A stretch of 64,000 nt of DNA. Origin: Coprobacter tertius (GTDB taxonomy: Bacteria > Bacteroidota > Bacteroidia > Bacteroidales > Coprobacteraceae). Under the pieces are notes generated by a model. That model was given only the letters and a program-made list of their open reading frames with translations, was not told the origin of the DNA and did no database searches. The stretch's first letter is position 1. The number at the start of each line of letters is the position of its first letter. Where the stretch lies: the NCBI RefSeq assembly GCF_024330105.1, contig NZ_JANDHW010000006.1:62001-126000 (forward strand). The letters run 5' to 3'. The translations under genes and the position numbers were made by a program. This document shows, one piece after another, positions 36,698 to 44,916 of this stretch.

Positions 36698-37011
36698 ATG
36701 AAAGCGACTTTTTTCAAAACAAAAATACTAATAAAAGCGACACTTGTCATTCATGAAAAGCTCTCCGAAGTACAACAAGAAATAAATACCTCGATACTCC
36801 GACAAATTAGTAAAGTATCGAATGACAAAGATTGATCACAGAGAAAGATGTTTACGATTGATTAGACGGGTAAATCAAAAGCTAAGTTGTACCTTATGCG
36901 TACTTATCACAAATTTCACACACTAAGATTCCCGGTCAAAAAGCAATTTTTTACAGTCGTAAAGCTATTGAAACTTATTTCAAAGAAAATGAATATAAAG
37001 GATTAAGATAA
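36698..37011 (+). pseudogene. decayed HTH_17-type DNA-binding protein gene
   Basis: The first frame gives VIHEKLSEVQQEINTSILRQISKVSNDKD. After a one-base shift near 36832 the next frame reads ITEKDVYD, LDG, IKS, then VVPYAYLSQISHTKIPGQK and AIFYSRKAIETYFKENEYKG, broken by three in-frame stops (TGA, TAA, TAA). Joined, this has the coiled N-terminus and winged HTH layout of HTH_17 proteins. It lies 12 bases before the NTase-like gene. Confidence 0.55.
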
Positions 37012-37023
37012 TGCATATAACCT

Positions 37024-37974
37024 ATGAATTGGAATAATTTTATCGATATAGTTAAACTACTTCGGCCCCAATATTATAATCGAATCACATGGCTTCTGAT
37101 TACAGCGGCAGTACCTTTGCTGACAACGCCTTTATGGATTGATATTGTTAATATAATTTTAGGAGAAATTAAAATAGGTATTATTGGGAGATACGATTCG
37201 TTAATTGGTGTCGCTGTTATAATAATTGCATTGATTTATAATACAGTCCACAAATATATAGTTTTAAGGTATGAAACTCCTAACGAACCAGCTTATAAAA
37301 AAATTAAACAAAATAATATTCATGACTTTGGAGCTTTATGCCAGCAGCTACTTCCTATTATAAGGGATAATGAATATATATTTAAAAATTGCGGACCAAA
37401 TTCAAATGCGACAGAGGTAGGTGAACTGAGGACCGATTTAACCGTTTGGAACAATCTAAAAAAAGACTCGATCATACCTAATAACAACGCTATTAAAAAC
37501 CTAATAGAGCAGAATAAAGATTTAATACCAAATCAGTATCAAGATATTTTTAATAAATTAATTTTGCATATAAAAGCGTTTGATATGCACGTTAAAAACC
37601 CTAACTTCGATTACACTCAACATCAATTTCCTAAAGATATATCAGAGATAATTACAAGAACGTGTTATAATTATGCAAAGGACAACAAAAGATTGAAGCA
37701 CATACAAAGGTGGTTATCAAAAAAAATAAAATCATCACATATTGAGAATGGATTCTTAATAGGTTCTATTTTATTATACCCACAAGAGGCAAAAGACGCT
37801 GATATCGTCTTATTATCTAAAGACGATAATAAATCGATTGATAGCGTAAATGCGCTTAAATTTGATTTTAAGATTAAATTTAAATTGAATTTACATGTAA
37901 CACTCTTCGATTCAAAAAACAACGCCGAGTATAACTCATTCGTAGATAAAAATATTATTAAAAAAGTATTGTAA
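37024..37974 (+). CDS. two-TM protein with C-terminal nucleotidyltransferase-like motif
   Basis: The 316-residue product has two hydrophobic segments (about 21-46 and 58-79). A helical middle domain (95-215) follows, with distinctive phrases FKNCGPNSN (120-128), VWNNLK and IIPNNNAIKNLI. The C-terminal domain has GSILLYPQEAKDADIVLL (247-264), matching the GSx(8-12)DxD core of polymerase-beta-type nucleotidyltransferases, then a strand LHVTLFD. Very AT-rich and unlike neighbouring codon use. It lies 2 bases before a partner gene. Membrane attachment plus an NTase fold in an island suggests a defence or signalling role; this is inference. Confidence 0.6.
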   Translation: MNWNNFIDIVKLLRPQYYNRITWLLITAAVPLLTTPLWIDIVNIILGEIKIGIIGRYDSLIGVAVIIIALIYNTVHKYIVLRYETPNEPAYKKIKQNNIHDFGALCQQLLPIIRDNEYIFKNCGPNSNATEVGELRTDLTVWNNLKKDSIIPNNNAIKNLIEQNKDLIPNQYQDIFNKLILHIKAFDMHVKNPNFDYTQHQFPKDISEIITRTCYNYAKDNKRLKHIQRWLSKKIKSSHIENGFLIGSILLYPQEAKDADIVLLSKDDNKSIDSVNALKFDFKIKFKLNLHVTLFDSKNNAEYNSFVDKNIIKKVL

Positions 37975-37976
37975 TT

Positions 37977-38351
37977 ATGGGAAAAGATTTACATTATTCA
38001 ATTAGACCATTTATTGAGAATGCATTAAAAGGTCATAATAAAGTATACTCAATTCAACCTATTGATTTAGATGATTTTTATGCATACAAAATAATCAGAA
38101 CTTTTGGTTTGTCTGATATGATAGTCGTGTTAAGTGATGATTACTATTTTAGTTCATCTTCTTTACATGCTAAACCTGAAATATTAAAAGAAGGAGGATT
38201 CTTTTTAATAGCCAAACCCGAAGCTAATGATTATTTTGCTTCATTTCCAGATGAAAAACTAATTGTTGGGAAATTAGGTATATTACTTGGAGCAATCAAT
38301 AAAGAGGAGTTTTGGAAATACACTATACCCCCAAAAAGGGAATCAAAATAA
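37977..38351 (+). CDS. hypothetical partner protein of the two-TM/NTase gene
   Basis: This 124-residue soluble protein has phrases that look conserved in type: MIVVLSDDYYFSSSSL (about 49-64), GGFFLIAKPEAND and IVGKLGILLGAIN. No known family is recognised with confidence. It starts 2 bases after the two-TM/NTase gene, so the two are surely co-transcribed and probably act together. Confidence 0.6.
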   Translation: MGKDLHYSIRPFIENALKGHNKVYSIQPIDLDDFYAYKIIRTFGLSDMIVVLSDDYYFSSSSLHAKPEILKEGGFFLIAKPEANDYFASFPDEKLIVGKLGILLGAINKEEFWKYTIPPKRESK

Positions 38352-38648
38352 ATTAATTATCAATACGTAATTTGTAAACCACAAAATATTATCCAATTTT
38401 CTTCTCTTCGATTAAAAAGATACCACCAATCTAAGTCCGAAAAATAGACAAAAAAGACAATTTTAGAGGATTTTTGGTGGTCAAATAAATGAGATTTTAC
38501 TCATAATTCATCACCTACTAATATTTTAACAAAATGATATTCACTGGTTTAAACACTACTATCTCAAAGGAAATTCCATAGTTTCAACCATTTAAATTTA
38601 ACACAATCATAAAAGATGTATTATATCCGATATCAGGTAAAATAATTA
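38352..38648. other. AT-rich gap with inverted repeat
   Basis: ACCACCAA (38422-38429) and TTGGTGGT (38474-38481) form an 8-bp inverted repeat. The stretch 38531-38605 resembles the leader-like sequence at 30731-30815. No gene is seen. Confidence 0.45.
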
Positions 38649-39596
38649 TTATAGCTGAATTATATTTGTTTTACCACAAAAAAAACGGGATAAATTCATT
38701 TTATCCATACACCATGCAATAAAAAAGCAACCACCGAATACCAAAATTAAAGATATACACATAAAAATTATACCGGTTTTGTCAAATGAGAGATAAGGCA
38801 AAAATATTTTAGATAAGATTGTAAATATCGGTGAAAATAGTAGAATAACTAAAGTGTTACGTCCGATAAACACACTCGATGACTTTATTTTTTGCGGTAA
38901 ATAATCGTATAGCCAAATTAAAACATTTATAACCAACCAAACAATGATTATTCCAGACAAAGTAAAACGGTCTAAATTTATCGGATAATAACAAAGGATT
39001 GCCAGCGGTATCAACGCAAAAAGTGAAGGTTTAAAAAAAGAGAGAAAATTCTGTCCGCTCAAACTAAATATAATTCCTATGATAAAATATATGGCATTTT
39101 CAAAAGATAAAACACCGATAAACCGATCCATACCCCATAGACATATTCCTAAAAGAATGATCAATGAAACCGGTTTGACAAATGAAAATAAGCGGAATAA
39201 AATATAATAAGTCGTACTGCAAATGATCAGTGTATGTAAGTACCAGTATGGACCTAAAGGAGAAATAAAGATTTTATTTAATAAAGTATATACAGTTATT
39301 TCGCTTACACTTTCACGAACAGGAAGTATTGCCGACATTAAAACATACCCCAATTCCATAACCGTGTAAGGAATAAATATCCATAACATAGTATTAAAAA
39401 AGTGTGTTGTACTTTTACGTACGTTCACTAAATAACCCGATATTACTAAAAAAGCAGGCATATGAAATGTGTAAACTATCTGTTTTGCATAAGGATATTT
39501 ATCACCGATATATACCAAATGGAAAATTACCATTAAAATGATAAAGACACATTTTAAATAATCAATTTGATTTATCCGACTCCTCATTATAAACAA
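38649..39596 (-). CDS. acyltransferase family 3 membrane protein
   Basis: The 315-residue protein begins RSRINQIDYLKCVFIILMVIFHL, the usual start of acyltransferase-3 (OafA/NodX-like) proteins, with the His in the first helix. About ten helices follow, including WYLHTLIICSTTYY. These enzymes O-acylate surface glycans. The second ATG (39587) is an equally good start. Codon use is AT-rich, like the island. Confidence 0.82.
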   Translation of the reverse strand: MFIMRSRINQIDYLKCVFIILMVIFHLVYIGDKYPYAKQIVYTFHMPAFLVISGYLVNVRKSTTHFFNTMLWIFIPYTVMELGYVLMSAILPVRESVSEITVYTLLNKIFISPLGPYWYLHTLIICSTTYYILFRLFSFVKPVSLIILLGICLWGMDRFIGVLSFENAIYFIIGIIFSLSGQNFLSFFKPSLFALIPLAILCYYPINLDRFTLSGIIIVWLVINVLIWLYDYLPQKIKSSSVFIGRNTLVILLFSPIFTILSKIFLPYLSFDKTGIIFMCISLILVFGGCFFIAWCMDKMNLSRFFCGKTNIIQL

Positions 39597-39898
39597 ATAT
39601 TTATTCTATTATAAATAAACTATTGAAATATAATATCGTACATTTTTTACCCCTGCTGGTAATATTAAAATAGCCTATCAATTGCACTATGAATTACTTA
39701 AAAAATTATTTTTAGCAATAAAAATAAACATTTTAATAATCACATATTATTTAACTAATAAAGTTATATATTATTTATATATATTTAGCAGTATATTCTG
39801 CAATCACAACAACCATCTACCATTTAATAAATACCAGATAATTAACAACCAAAACCTCCTTATAAACGTTATAAGTCCAAAAATTCAATTTATTCACT
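39597..39898. other. 302-bp AT-rich intergenic region
   Basis: It separates the divergent acyltransferase and DUF421 genes and must hold both promoters. No consensus pair was recognised and no gene is supported. Confidence 0.4.
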
Positions 39899-40573
39899 AT
39901 GATTTATTTCACTATTGCCGTTAAAATCGTTGTAGGTATGATTGGGGTACTCTTCTTCCTGCGCATATCCGGGAAAACACAAATGGCCCAACTTACTCCT
40001 CTCGATTCGGTAAATGCGTTTGTTTTAGGAGCTCTTGTAGGTGGTGTCATCTACAGCCCGGATATTTCGGCCTGGCTACTCGTATTTTCATTAGCGGTAT
40101 GGACGTGTTTTAATATGAGTATACGATACCTGCTTCGATTTAAATTTATGCGACGACTAATTAAAGGAGATACAGTAATGATTGTTCGCAACGGACAGAT
40201 CAATATGAAGGAATTTAAACGTAATGGATTGGAAATGGAACAATTCAGGACTTTACTCCGTGAAAAAGGAATATTCTCGATGTTAGATGTCGATAATGTA
40301 CGCTTTGAAACGAATGGTCAAGTAACCGTATCGCCTCGTAATTCTAAATCGGAATCTTACCTTCTTGTAAATAATGGTTCACTGATTATGACATCATTAG
40401 ACAATGCTGGAAAATCAGAGAAATGGCTCAGAGAAAATCTGTCAAGAAAAGGTTATCATAATATCGAAGATTTATTTTGTGTTGAGTGGACTCCTGACCG
40501 TGGATTTTATATTGCTAAAATAGACGTAAATAAAAATATGGCAGATAAAGATACCACCGACATCGACAACTGA
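39899..40573 (+). CDS. DUF421 (YetF-like) membrane protein
   Basis: The 224-residue protein has three N-terminal helices (MIYFTIAVKIVVGMIGVLFFLRISGKTQMAQLTPLDSVNAFVLGALVGG), typical of DUF421/YetF. The soluble C-terminal domain has VMIVRNGQINMKEFKRNGLEMEQFRTLLREKGIFSMLDVDNVRFETNG. Function is poorly defined. It stands alone, ending at a perfect bidirectional terminator. Confidence 0.88.
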   Translation: MIYFTIAVKIVVGMIGVLFFLRISGKTQMAQLTPLDSVNAFVLGALVGGVIYSPDISAWLLVFSLAVWTCFNMSIRYLLRFKFMRRLIKGDTVMIVRNGQINMKEFKRNGLEMEQFRTLLREKGIFSMLDVDNVRFETNGQVTVSPRNSKSESYLLVNNGSLIMTSLDNAGKSEKWLRENLSRKGYHNIEDLFCVEWTPDRGFYIAKIDVNKNMADKDTTDIDN

Positions 40574-40578
40574 AATAT

Positions 40579-40620
40579 AATACGATGAAGCGGGGCTTAT
40601 CTGCCCCGCTTCATCGTATT
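40579..40620. terminator. bidirectional terminator DUF421 / GH172-like gene
   Basis: An 18-bp perfect stem (AATACGATGAAGCGGGGC and its complement) around a 6-base loop is followed by ATATTTTTT on the plus strand. It touches the minus-strand gene's stop codon. Confidence 0.85.
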
Positions 40621-42568
40621 ATATTTTTTCAAGAAACAAGTTTTCGAAATGAAATTTTTTCCCTTTATCCGTATTACGAATTTTTATCGTAACAGAATTG
40701 GTATGCTTCGTTAAGCTAAATTCTCCGATATATTGTTTTAAACATACTTTTTCTTGAGGAGAATAGGCGCTTTTCCAATCAGAAATCATCTTCTGACGAT
40801 TCCATACAGAAAATTCTCCCCCTTCGGGTGTTTCATAATAGGTGAGCATAATTTTATAAATTCCTTCCGGCAATTCATCCAACATAATACGTACACTTCC
40901 TTCCCCCTGAGCAGAAACGACAAATCTACCTCTGTTTTCGATTTGCGTATTTCCCCCTAATGTAATATTCATCAACTGCGGATAAAAAATATGTTCTTTC
41001 AGATGATTTACTGTTCGGAGCTCTTCAACAGGATCGGTTGTACAGTGGGGCGCAGGCCGATCACCATAATAAAAAGTCAAAGAAGTATAATCTACCGGAT
41101 ATTTATTATCCTCGGGGCCGTGCTCGATCGTTTGTAAAAAATCTTGTTCGAAAGACATCTTATCCGAAAGGAAAAATCGATACCCTCCCGTACGAGCCAT
41201 GGGTAACGAATAATCCATCGATCCGTGTATCGGCAAACTAACACCCCTATCCCAACGATCGAGCAAGGCATACCACCCCCCGTTATAGAAATCTTCAGAA
41301 CCGGTTCCGTGAGTCCTCATTTTTCTATCCGCAACCGTTATATCATCCCCTTCAAAAAACAAGGTCATTCCCGGTTTCAGTGCCTGAGCCTGATGTAATA
41401 CACCGACAAGATGCCCTTTACCCATAATTTGAGATAATAAATAAGGCTTGTATTCTTCGGGATCGATTTCACGTCTCCAGATAGTATATAGAGCACCTTC
41501 TCCTTCTGTACGGGAATCATCTGAATAATATACTTTAGTCTTCACCTCGATTTTCGGTTGTTCCTCACTACGTTTTTCATAAGTAAGTTTCAGCTGAGCT
41601 TTCTTTCGGTAAGGCATAGGCAAATAAGAATAATTTACATCATTATAACTTCCCAGCAAAATACTCCTAACAGATGGTTTGCCGAAAGCATACCCGAAAT
41701 AATCGGCTACCGGACAATTTATAGCCATCACGTTATCGCCATCCCAACAAGCCTGAAACAAAATATCTTTTTTATCTCCATAAAAAGAGGTACCGGCCTC
41801 AATCTCTATCCCAACTATACGCCCTCCCCGATCATCGATAAAAAAAGGTACCGATTCTCCAGGAGAAATAAAAAACTGTTTCGATTCGGATCGAACAATA
41901 GGCCCAAATTTTTCAGTTTGCCGTAAAGGATCAGTTTGTATTTGCCAATATTCACAGACTTTATCCAAAACACGATTTTCAGAGTCATCGAGAATCATTG
42001 AAAAAGGCTTCACTATAGTTTTTTCAGGTAGCAGACGGCTTTGTATCTGATAAAATTCCATTTTTTTACCCGTATATACTACCTTACACGATTTTTGGTA
42101 AGGTATAGGCAGATAACAATAATATCCCCCGACTTCGTTACCGCATATCGGATTTATAAACGGATATACTTTTCCGGAAAATAAATCGATAAAAGGGATA
42201 CTTATACGAGGTTTTTTTTCTCCATCTATGTAAAACTTAATCGTATCGGTCGTAGGAGTAGGCGTCCAAATGCGATTGATAACACCCGGTCCTTTCCAAT
42301 CGGCCAGTACTAATTGATCTCCCTCTTTACGGATATAAGAATATTTTCCCGAAAAACCGTCGTCATTTTTTCCTGTACGATCGTAACTCGACTCCTGTTC
42401 AATAATCCCCGAACGATAAGCGGGCAATTGTTTTAACAAATACATTTGTTCCAACTCGGAAATTATTCCCACTTTTTTTTCCGGGCTTTTCCCTTTTCCC
42501 TGAGCATAAAAACACGATAAAGAAACGAACAGAGATAAAAACAATAATTTATTTTTTAAAGACAACAT
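40619..42568 (-). CDS. DUF2961 (GH172-like) glycoside hydrolase, secreted
   Basis: The 649-residue product has a signal peptide (SLKNKLLFLSLFVSLSCFYAQG). The DUF2961 core covers about residues 60-400 (SSYDRTGKNDDGFSGKYSY, GPGVINRIWTPTP, GTGSEDFYNGGWY). GH172 enzymes characterised so far act on difructose dianhydride or D-arabinan-type linkages. A C-terminal beta-sandwich of about 130 residues follows. It lies 45 bases downstream of the DUF4185 gene, with a LacI regulator next to them. Confidence 0.85.
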   Translation of the reverse strand: MLSLKNKLLFLSLFVSLSCFYAQGKGKSPEKKVGIISELEQMYLLKQLPAYRSGIIEQESSYDRTGKNDDGFSGKYSYIRKEGDQLVLADWKGPGVINRIWTPTPTTDTIKFYIDGEKKPRISIPFIDLFSGKVYPFINPICGNEVGGYYCYLPIPYQKSCKVVYTGKKMEFYQIQSRLLPEKTIVKPFSMILDDSENRVLDKVCEYWQIQTDPLRQTEKFGPIVRSESKQFFISPGESVPFFIDDRGGRIVGIEIEAGTSFYGDKKDILFQACWDGDNVMAINCPVADYFGYAFGKPSVRSILLGSYNDVNYSYLPMPYRKKAQLKLTYEKRSEEQPKIEVKTKVYYSDDSRTEGEGALYTIWRREIDPEEYKPYLLSQIMGKGHLVGVLHQAQALKPGMTLFFEGDDITVADRKMRTHGTGSEDFYNGGWYALLDRWDRGVSLPIHGSMDYSLPMARTGGYRFFLSDKMSFEQDFLQTIEHGPEDNKYPVDYTSLTFYYGDRPAPHCTTDPVEELRTVNHLKEHIFYPQLMNITLGGNTQIENRGRFVVSAQGEGSVRIMLDELPEGIYKIMLTYYETPEGGEFSVWNRQKMISDWKSAYSPQEKVCLKQYIGEFSLTKHTNSVTIKIRNTDKGKKFHFENLFLEKI

Positions 42569-42613
42569 ATTTCATTGATATTAAATATGAGAATTTTTAT
42601 ACATTTAAGTGCC

Positions 42614-43741
42614 TTATGGGTTTTCATGTAAATCGCCACTCATAAGAAATACATTATAAGGTCCCCACAATGACATGAGAAAATACAATTTATCCCCTTT
42701 ATCTTTTAAAGGATGCATAAACGCACAATACAAACCTTTATAATCTTTATCAGAAAGCAAAACTTTCATTTCCCCCCATTTTGTAATATCATCGGCATCC
42801 CGGTACATAATTGCATGTCCTTTACGGTTTGCCGCTTTATCATAAGCGTAATCATAATTATAGGTTATAATCCACTTATCGTACTTTTTATGGTACATCA
42901 AAGATGCCTCTCCAACAGGACCGGGAATTACAGGTGTTGCTGCTTTTTCATCCCCTTTTATCCATTCTTTTCTTTTACCGTTCCAATACTCGTATTTACT
43001 CATATCCAAAATATCTTTTTCGGAAAAACGAGCCAGATAAGCATCATCACCCCGTCCGGACTGAGTCCCTATCATATATATCATTCCATCTTTTTTAGCA
43101 TAAGCGACCTGTGAAAAATGGCTGTCGGGACCAAATGTTACCTCCGATCGCCGGTTCCAGGTCTTCCCATCATCGGATGAAGCATATACCGATGAAAAAT
43201 TAGTTAACCATCTTCCGTTCGGAGCACCCCAATCATATATATTCATATAATGAACACAATCTATTCCCCCAGCCCTTATCGCTGATGTAGGAATCGATGT
43301 TTGGTATTTCTCGGGATTTGACTTACCTCCTGCACAGATTTCCCTGGCTTTACCCTCTTCATCAAGTAACATAGCATCAATTGTTAAACCGTCATCAAGC
43401 CGTGTATCTTTTGAAAAAGCCAGTACATTAGAACGCCAATTAGAACCATTTCCACCGCCTTTACCAGCAACAAAACCTTCTCCGTTAGTATCCCCAAAAA
43501 ATAAGCCGATCCGGTTCCCTTTCATTTTCCACATTATACCCAAATCGGTCCCGTAAACATCAAAATCTCCGGCAGTATTATTCGGATTCGGAAACGTATC
43601 GGTAGGAAGAGATTTACCAGTAAGACGAGCTATCGGTTTTACATTAGATATAACAATCCCGCCCTTTTCTTTAACAGGGGTTTTCCCGTTTACCAACAAA
43701 GGGAAAAATACACACATAATAACAAAGCACTTCAGTTTCAT
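42614..43741 (-). CDS. DUF4185 domain protein, secreted
   Basis: The 375-residue protein has a signal peptide (MKLKCFVIMCVFFPLLVNG). Its beta-propeller-like segments (GIMWKMKGNRIGLFFGDTNGEGF, FSSVYASSDDGKTWNRRSEV, FSQVAYAKKDGMIYMIGTQSGRGDDAYLAR) match DUF4185. It has an Asp-box-like SSDDGKTW. It is probably a glycan-binding or glycan-cleaving propeller. It shares a message with the GH172-like gene. Confidence 0.8.
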   Translation of the reverse strand: MKLKCFVIMCVFFPLLVNGKTPVKEKGGIVISNVKPIARLTGKSLPTDTFPNPNNTAGDFDVYGTDLGIMWKMKGNRIGLFFGDTNGEGFVAGKGGGNGSNWRSNVLAFSKDTRLDDGLTIDAMLLDEEGKAREICAGGKSNPEKYQTSIPTSAIRAGGIDCVHYMNIYDWGAPNGRWLTNFSSVYASSDDGKTWNRRSEVTFGPDSHFSQVAYAKKDGMIYMIGTQSGRGDDAYLARFSEKDILDMSKYEYWNGKRKEWIKGDEKAATPVIPGPVGEASLMYHKKYDKWIITYNYDYAYDKAANRKGHAIMYRDADDITKWGEMKVLLSDKDYKGLYCAFMHPLKDKGDKLYFLMSLWGPYNVFLMSGDLHENP

Positions 43742-43771
43742 GGATGATAATTTAAAAATTAATACTCTTTT

Positions 43772-43786
43772 GCTAATACGATTAAC
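43772..43786. promoter_or_regulatory. candidate LacI-type operator before the DUF4185 gene
   Basis: GCTAATACGATTAAC is an imperfect 15-bp inverted repeat (5 of 7 pairs) around a central C, as is common in LacI-family operators. It lies in the 60-bp gap between lacI and DUF4185 and resembles the site in the lacI promoter. Confidence 0.35.
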
Positions 43787-43801
43787 TTATATAATATAAA
43801 T

Positions 43802-44791
43802 TCATTTACATATTTTAGCTTGTAAAATAACTTGTTCGATGACATTATAAGAAGGATCGTCGATATATCTAAACAGAATATTCAATGCTCTTTCCCCTAA
43901 TTCTCCAATGGGTTGCTCTATACAGGTTATCGGAATATCAGATAGTGCATATTCATCGGTATAATCGATACTCACAAACTGTAATCCGGTCATTTTTTTT
44001 CTCTCTTTCAAATGAATAAGAGATTGTATTCCTACGCGGTTAGTCGCAAAAACGATCGAATCGATTCCAACATCGAGCAATTCGTCGATAGCATCATTTA
44101 TCCCTTCCTCAAACCGTTCATAAGACGCCGATCTGACTAAAGAATCATTTACCTCAATACCATAATCGCGTAAAGCCTTACGATAGCCAGTACATCGTTT
44201 CGAAATATTAGGTAACCCCATATTGTATGCGACAAAAGCAATTTTACGACATCCCTGTTCTATCAGGTATCCAGTTAAAGCATACGATGCCAGCTCATTA
44301 TTAATTTGAACCGAACTAATAGGAACACCCTCTATTCCTCTATCTATCTGCACAAAAGGGATTTTCTCAGTCATTAATCCTTTGACTACGGCTTCACTAT
44401 TCTGAGGGGGAGCCATAATAATACCATCTACATTCTTTTCGATGAAAAGATCCAATAAACGTCCGAATTTTTCAGCTGACTCGTCTGAACTTCCAAACAT
44501 GACCTGATATCCCTTTTCACCAGCAATATTTTCGATATAGCGTGCTAATTTTGCAAAAAAAGGATTCGAAATATCAGCCACTATCAGCCCCAGCGTTCTT
44601 GTTTTTCCCGTTCTCAAACTGCGGGCCGCCATGTTCGGACGGTAATTTAACTCGTCGGCGATTTTCCTCACTTTCTCGGCAACTTCCTTACTGATGCGTA
44701 GCTTCTCGCCCTTACCATTGAGGACTAAAGATACCGTCGCACTTGAAACGCCTAACCGGTCGGCTATATTTTTTATAGATACGCGAGTCAT
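43802..44791 (-). CDS. LacI-family transcriptional regulator
   Basis: The 329-residue protein has an N-terminal LacI HTH (SIKNIADRLGVSSATVSLVLNGKG, with the hinge YRPNMAARSLRTGKT). The periplasmic-binding-protein-like sensor domain (TLGLIVADISNPFFAKLARYIE) fills the rest. It presumably controls the downstream DUF4185-GH172 pair in response to a sugar, and itself. Confidence 0.93.
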   Translation of the reverse strand: MTRVSIKNIADRLGVSSATVSLVLNGKGEKLRISKEVAEKVRKIADELNYRPNMAARSLRTGKTRTLGLIVADISNPFFAKLARYIENIAGEKGYQVMFGSSDESAEKFGRLLDLFIEKNVDGIIMAPPQNSEAVVKGLMTEKIPFVQIDRGIEGVPISSVQINNELASYALTGYLIEQGCRKIAFVAYNMGLPNISKRCTGYRKALRDYGIEVNDSLVRSASYERFEEGINDAIDELLDVGIDSIVFATNRVGIQSLIHLKERKKMTGLQFVSIDYTDEYALSDIPITCIEQPIGELGERALNILFRYIDDPSYNVIEQVILQAKICK

Positions 44792-44830
44792 GTATTACTT
44801 ATATACAAACTAAATTCTTGTTTTCAAAGA

Positions 44831-44861
44831 CAAATATAGTTCATTTAAACGATTTAGCAAA
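44831..44861 (-). promoter_or_regulatory. lacI promoter with embedded operator-like site
   Basis: On the minus strand a -33 TTTG (44861-44858), a 19-base spacer and a -7 TATATTTG (44838-44831) match the Bacteroidetes consensus exactly. The spacer holds an operator-like 15-mer (44844-44858), suggesting autorepression. Confidence 0.7.
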
Positions 44862-44916
44862 TGAAAGAAGAAAATTTAATTTCAAATATTTTTTATACGA
44901 CTCATTAAACCTAAAT

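Noticed and set aside
39682-39924. Plus-strand 80-residue frame upstream of the DUF421 gene
   Set aside because: It is an AT-rich run of Ile/Tyr/Asn codons overlapping the DUF421 start, with no motif or ribosome-binding context.
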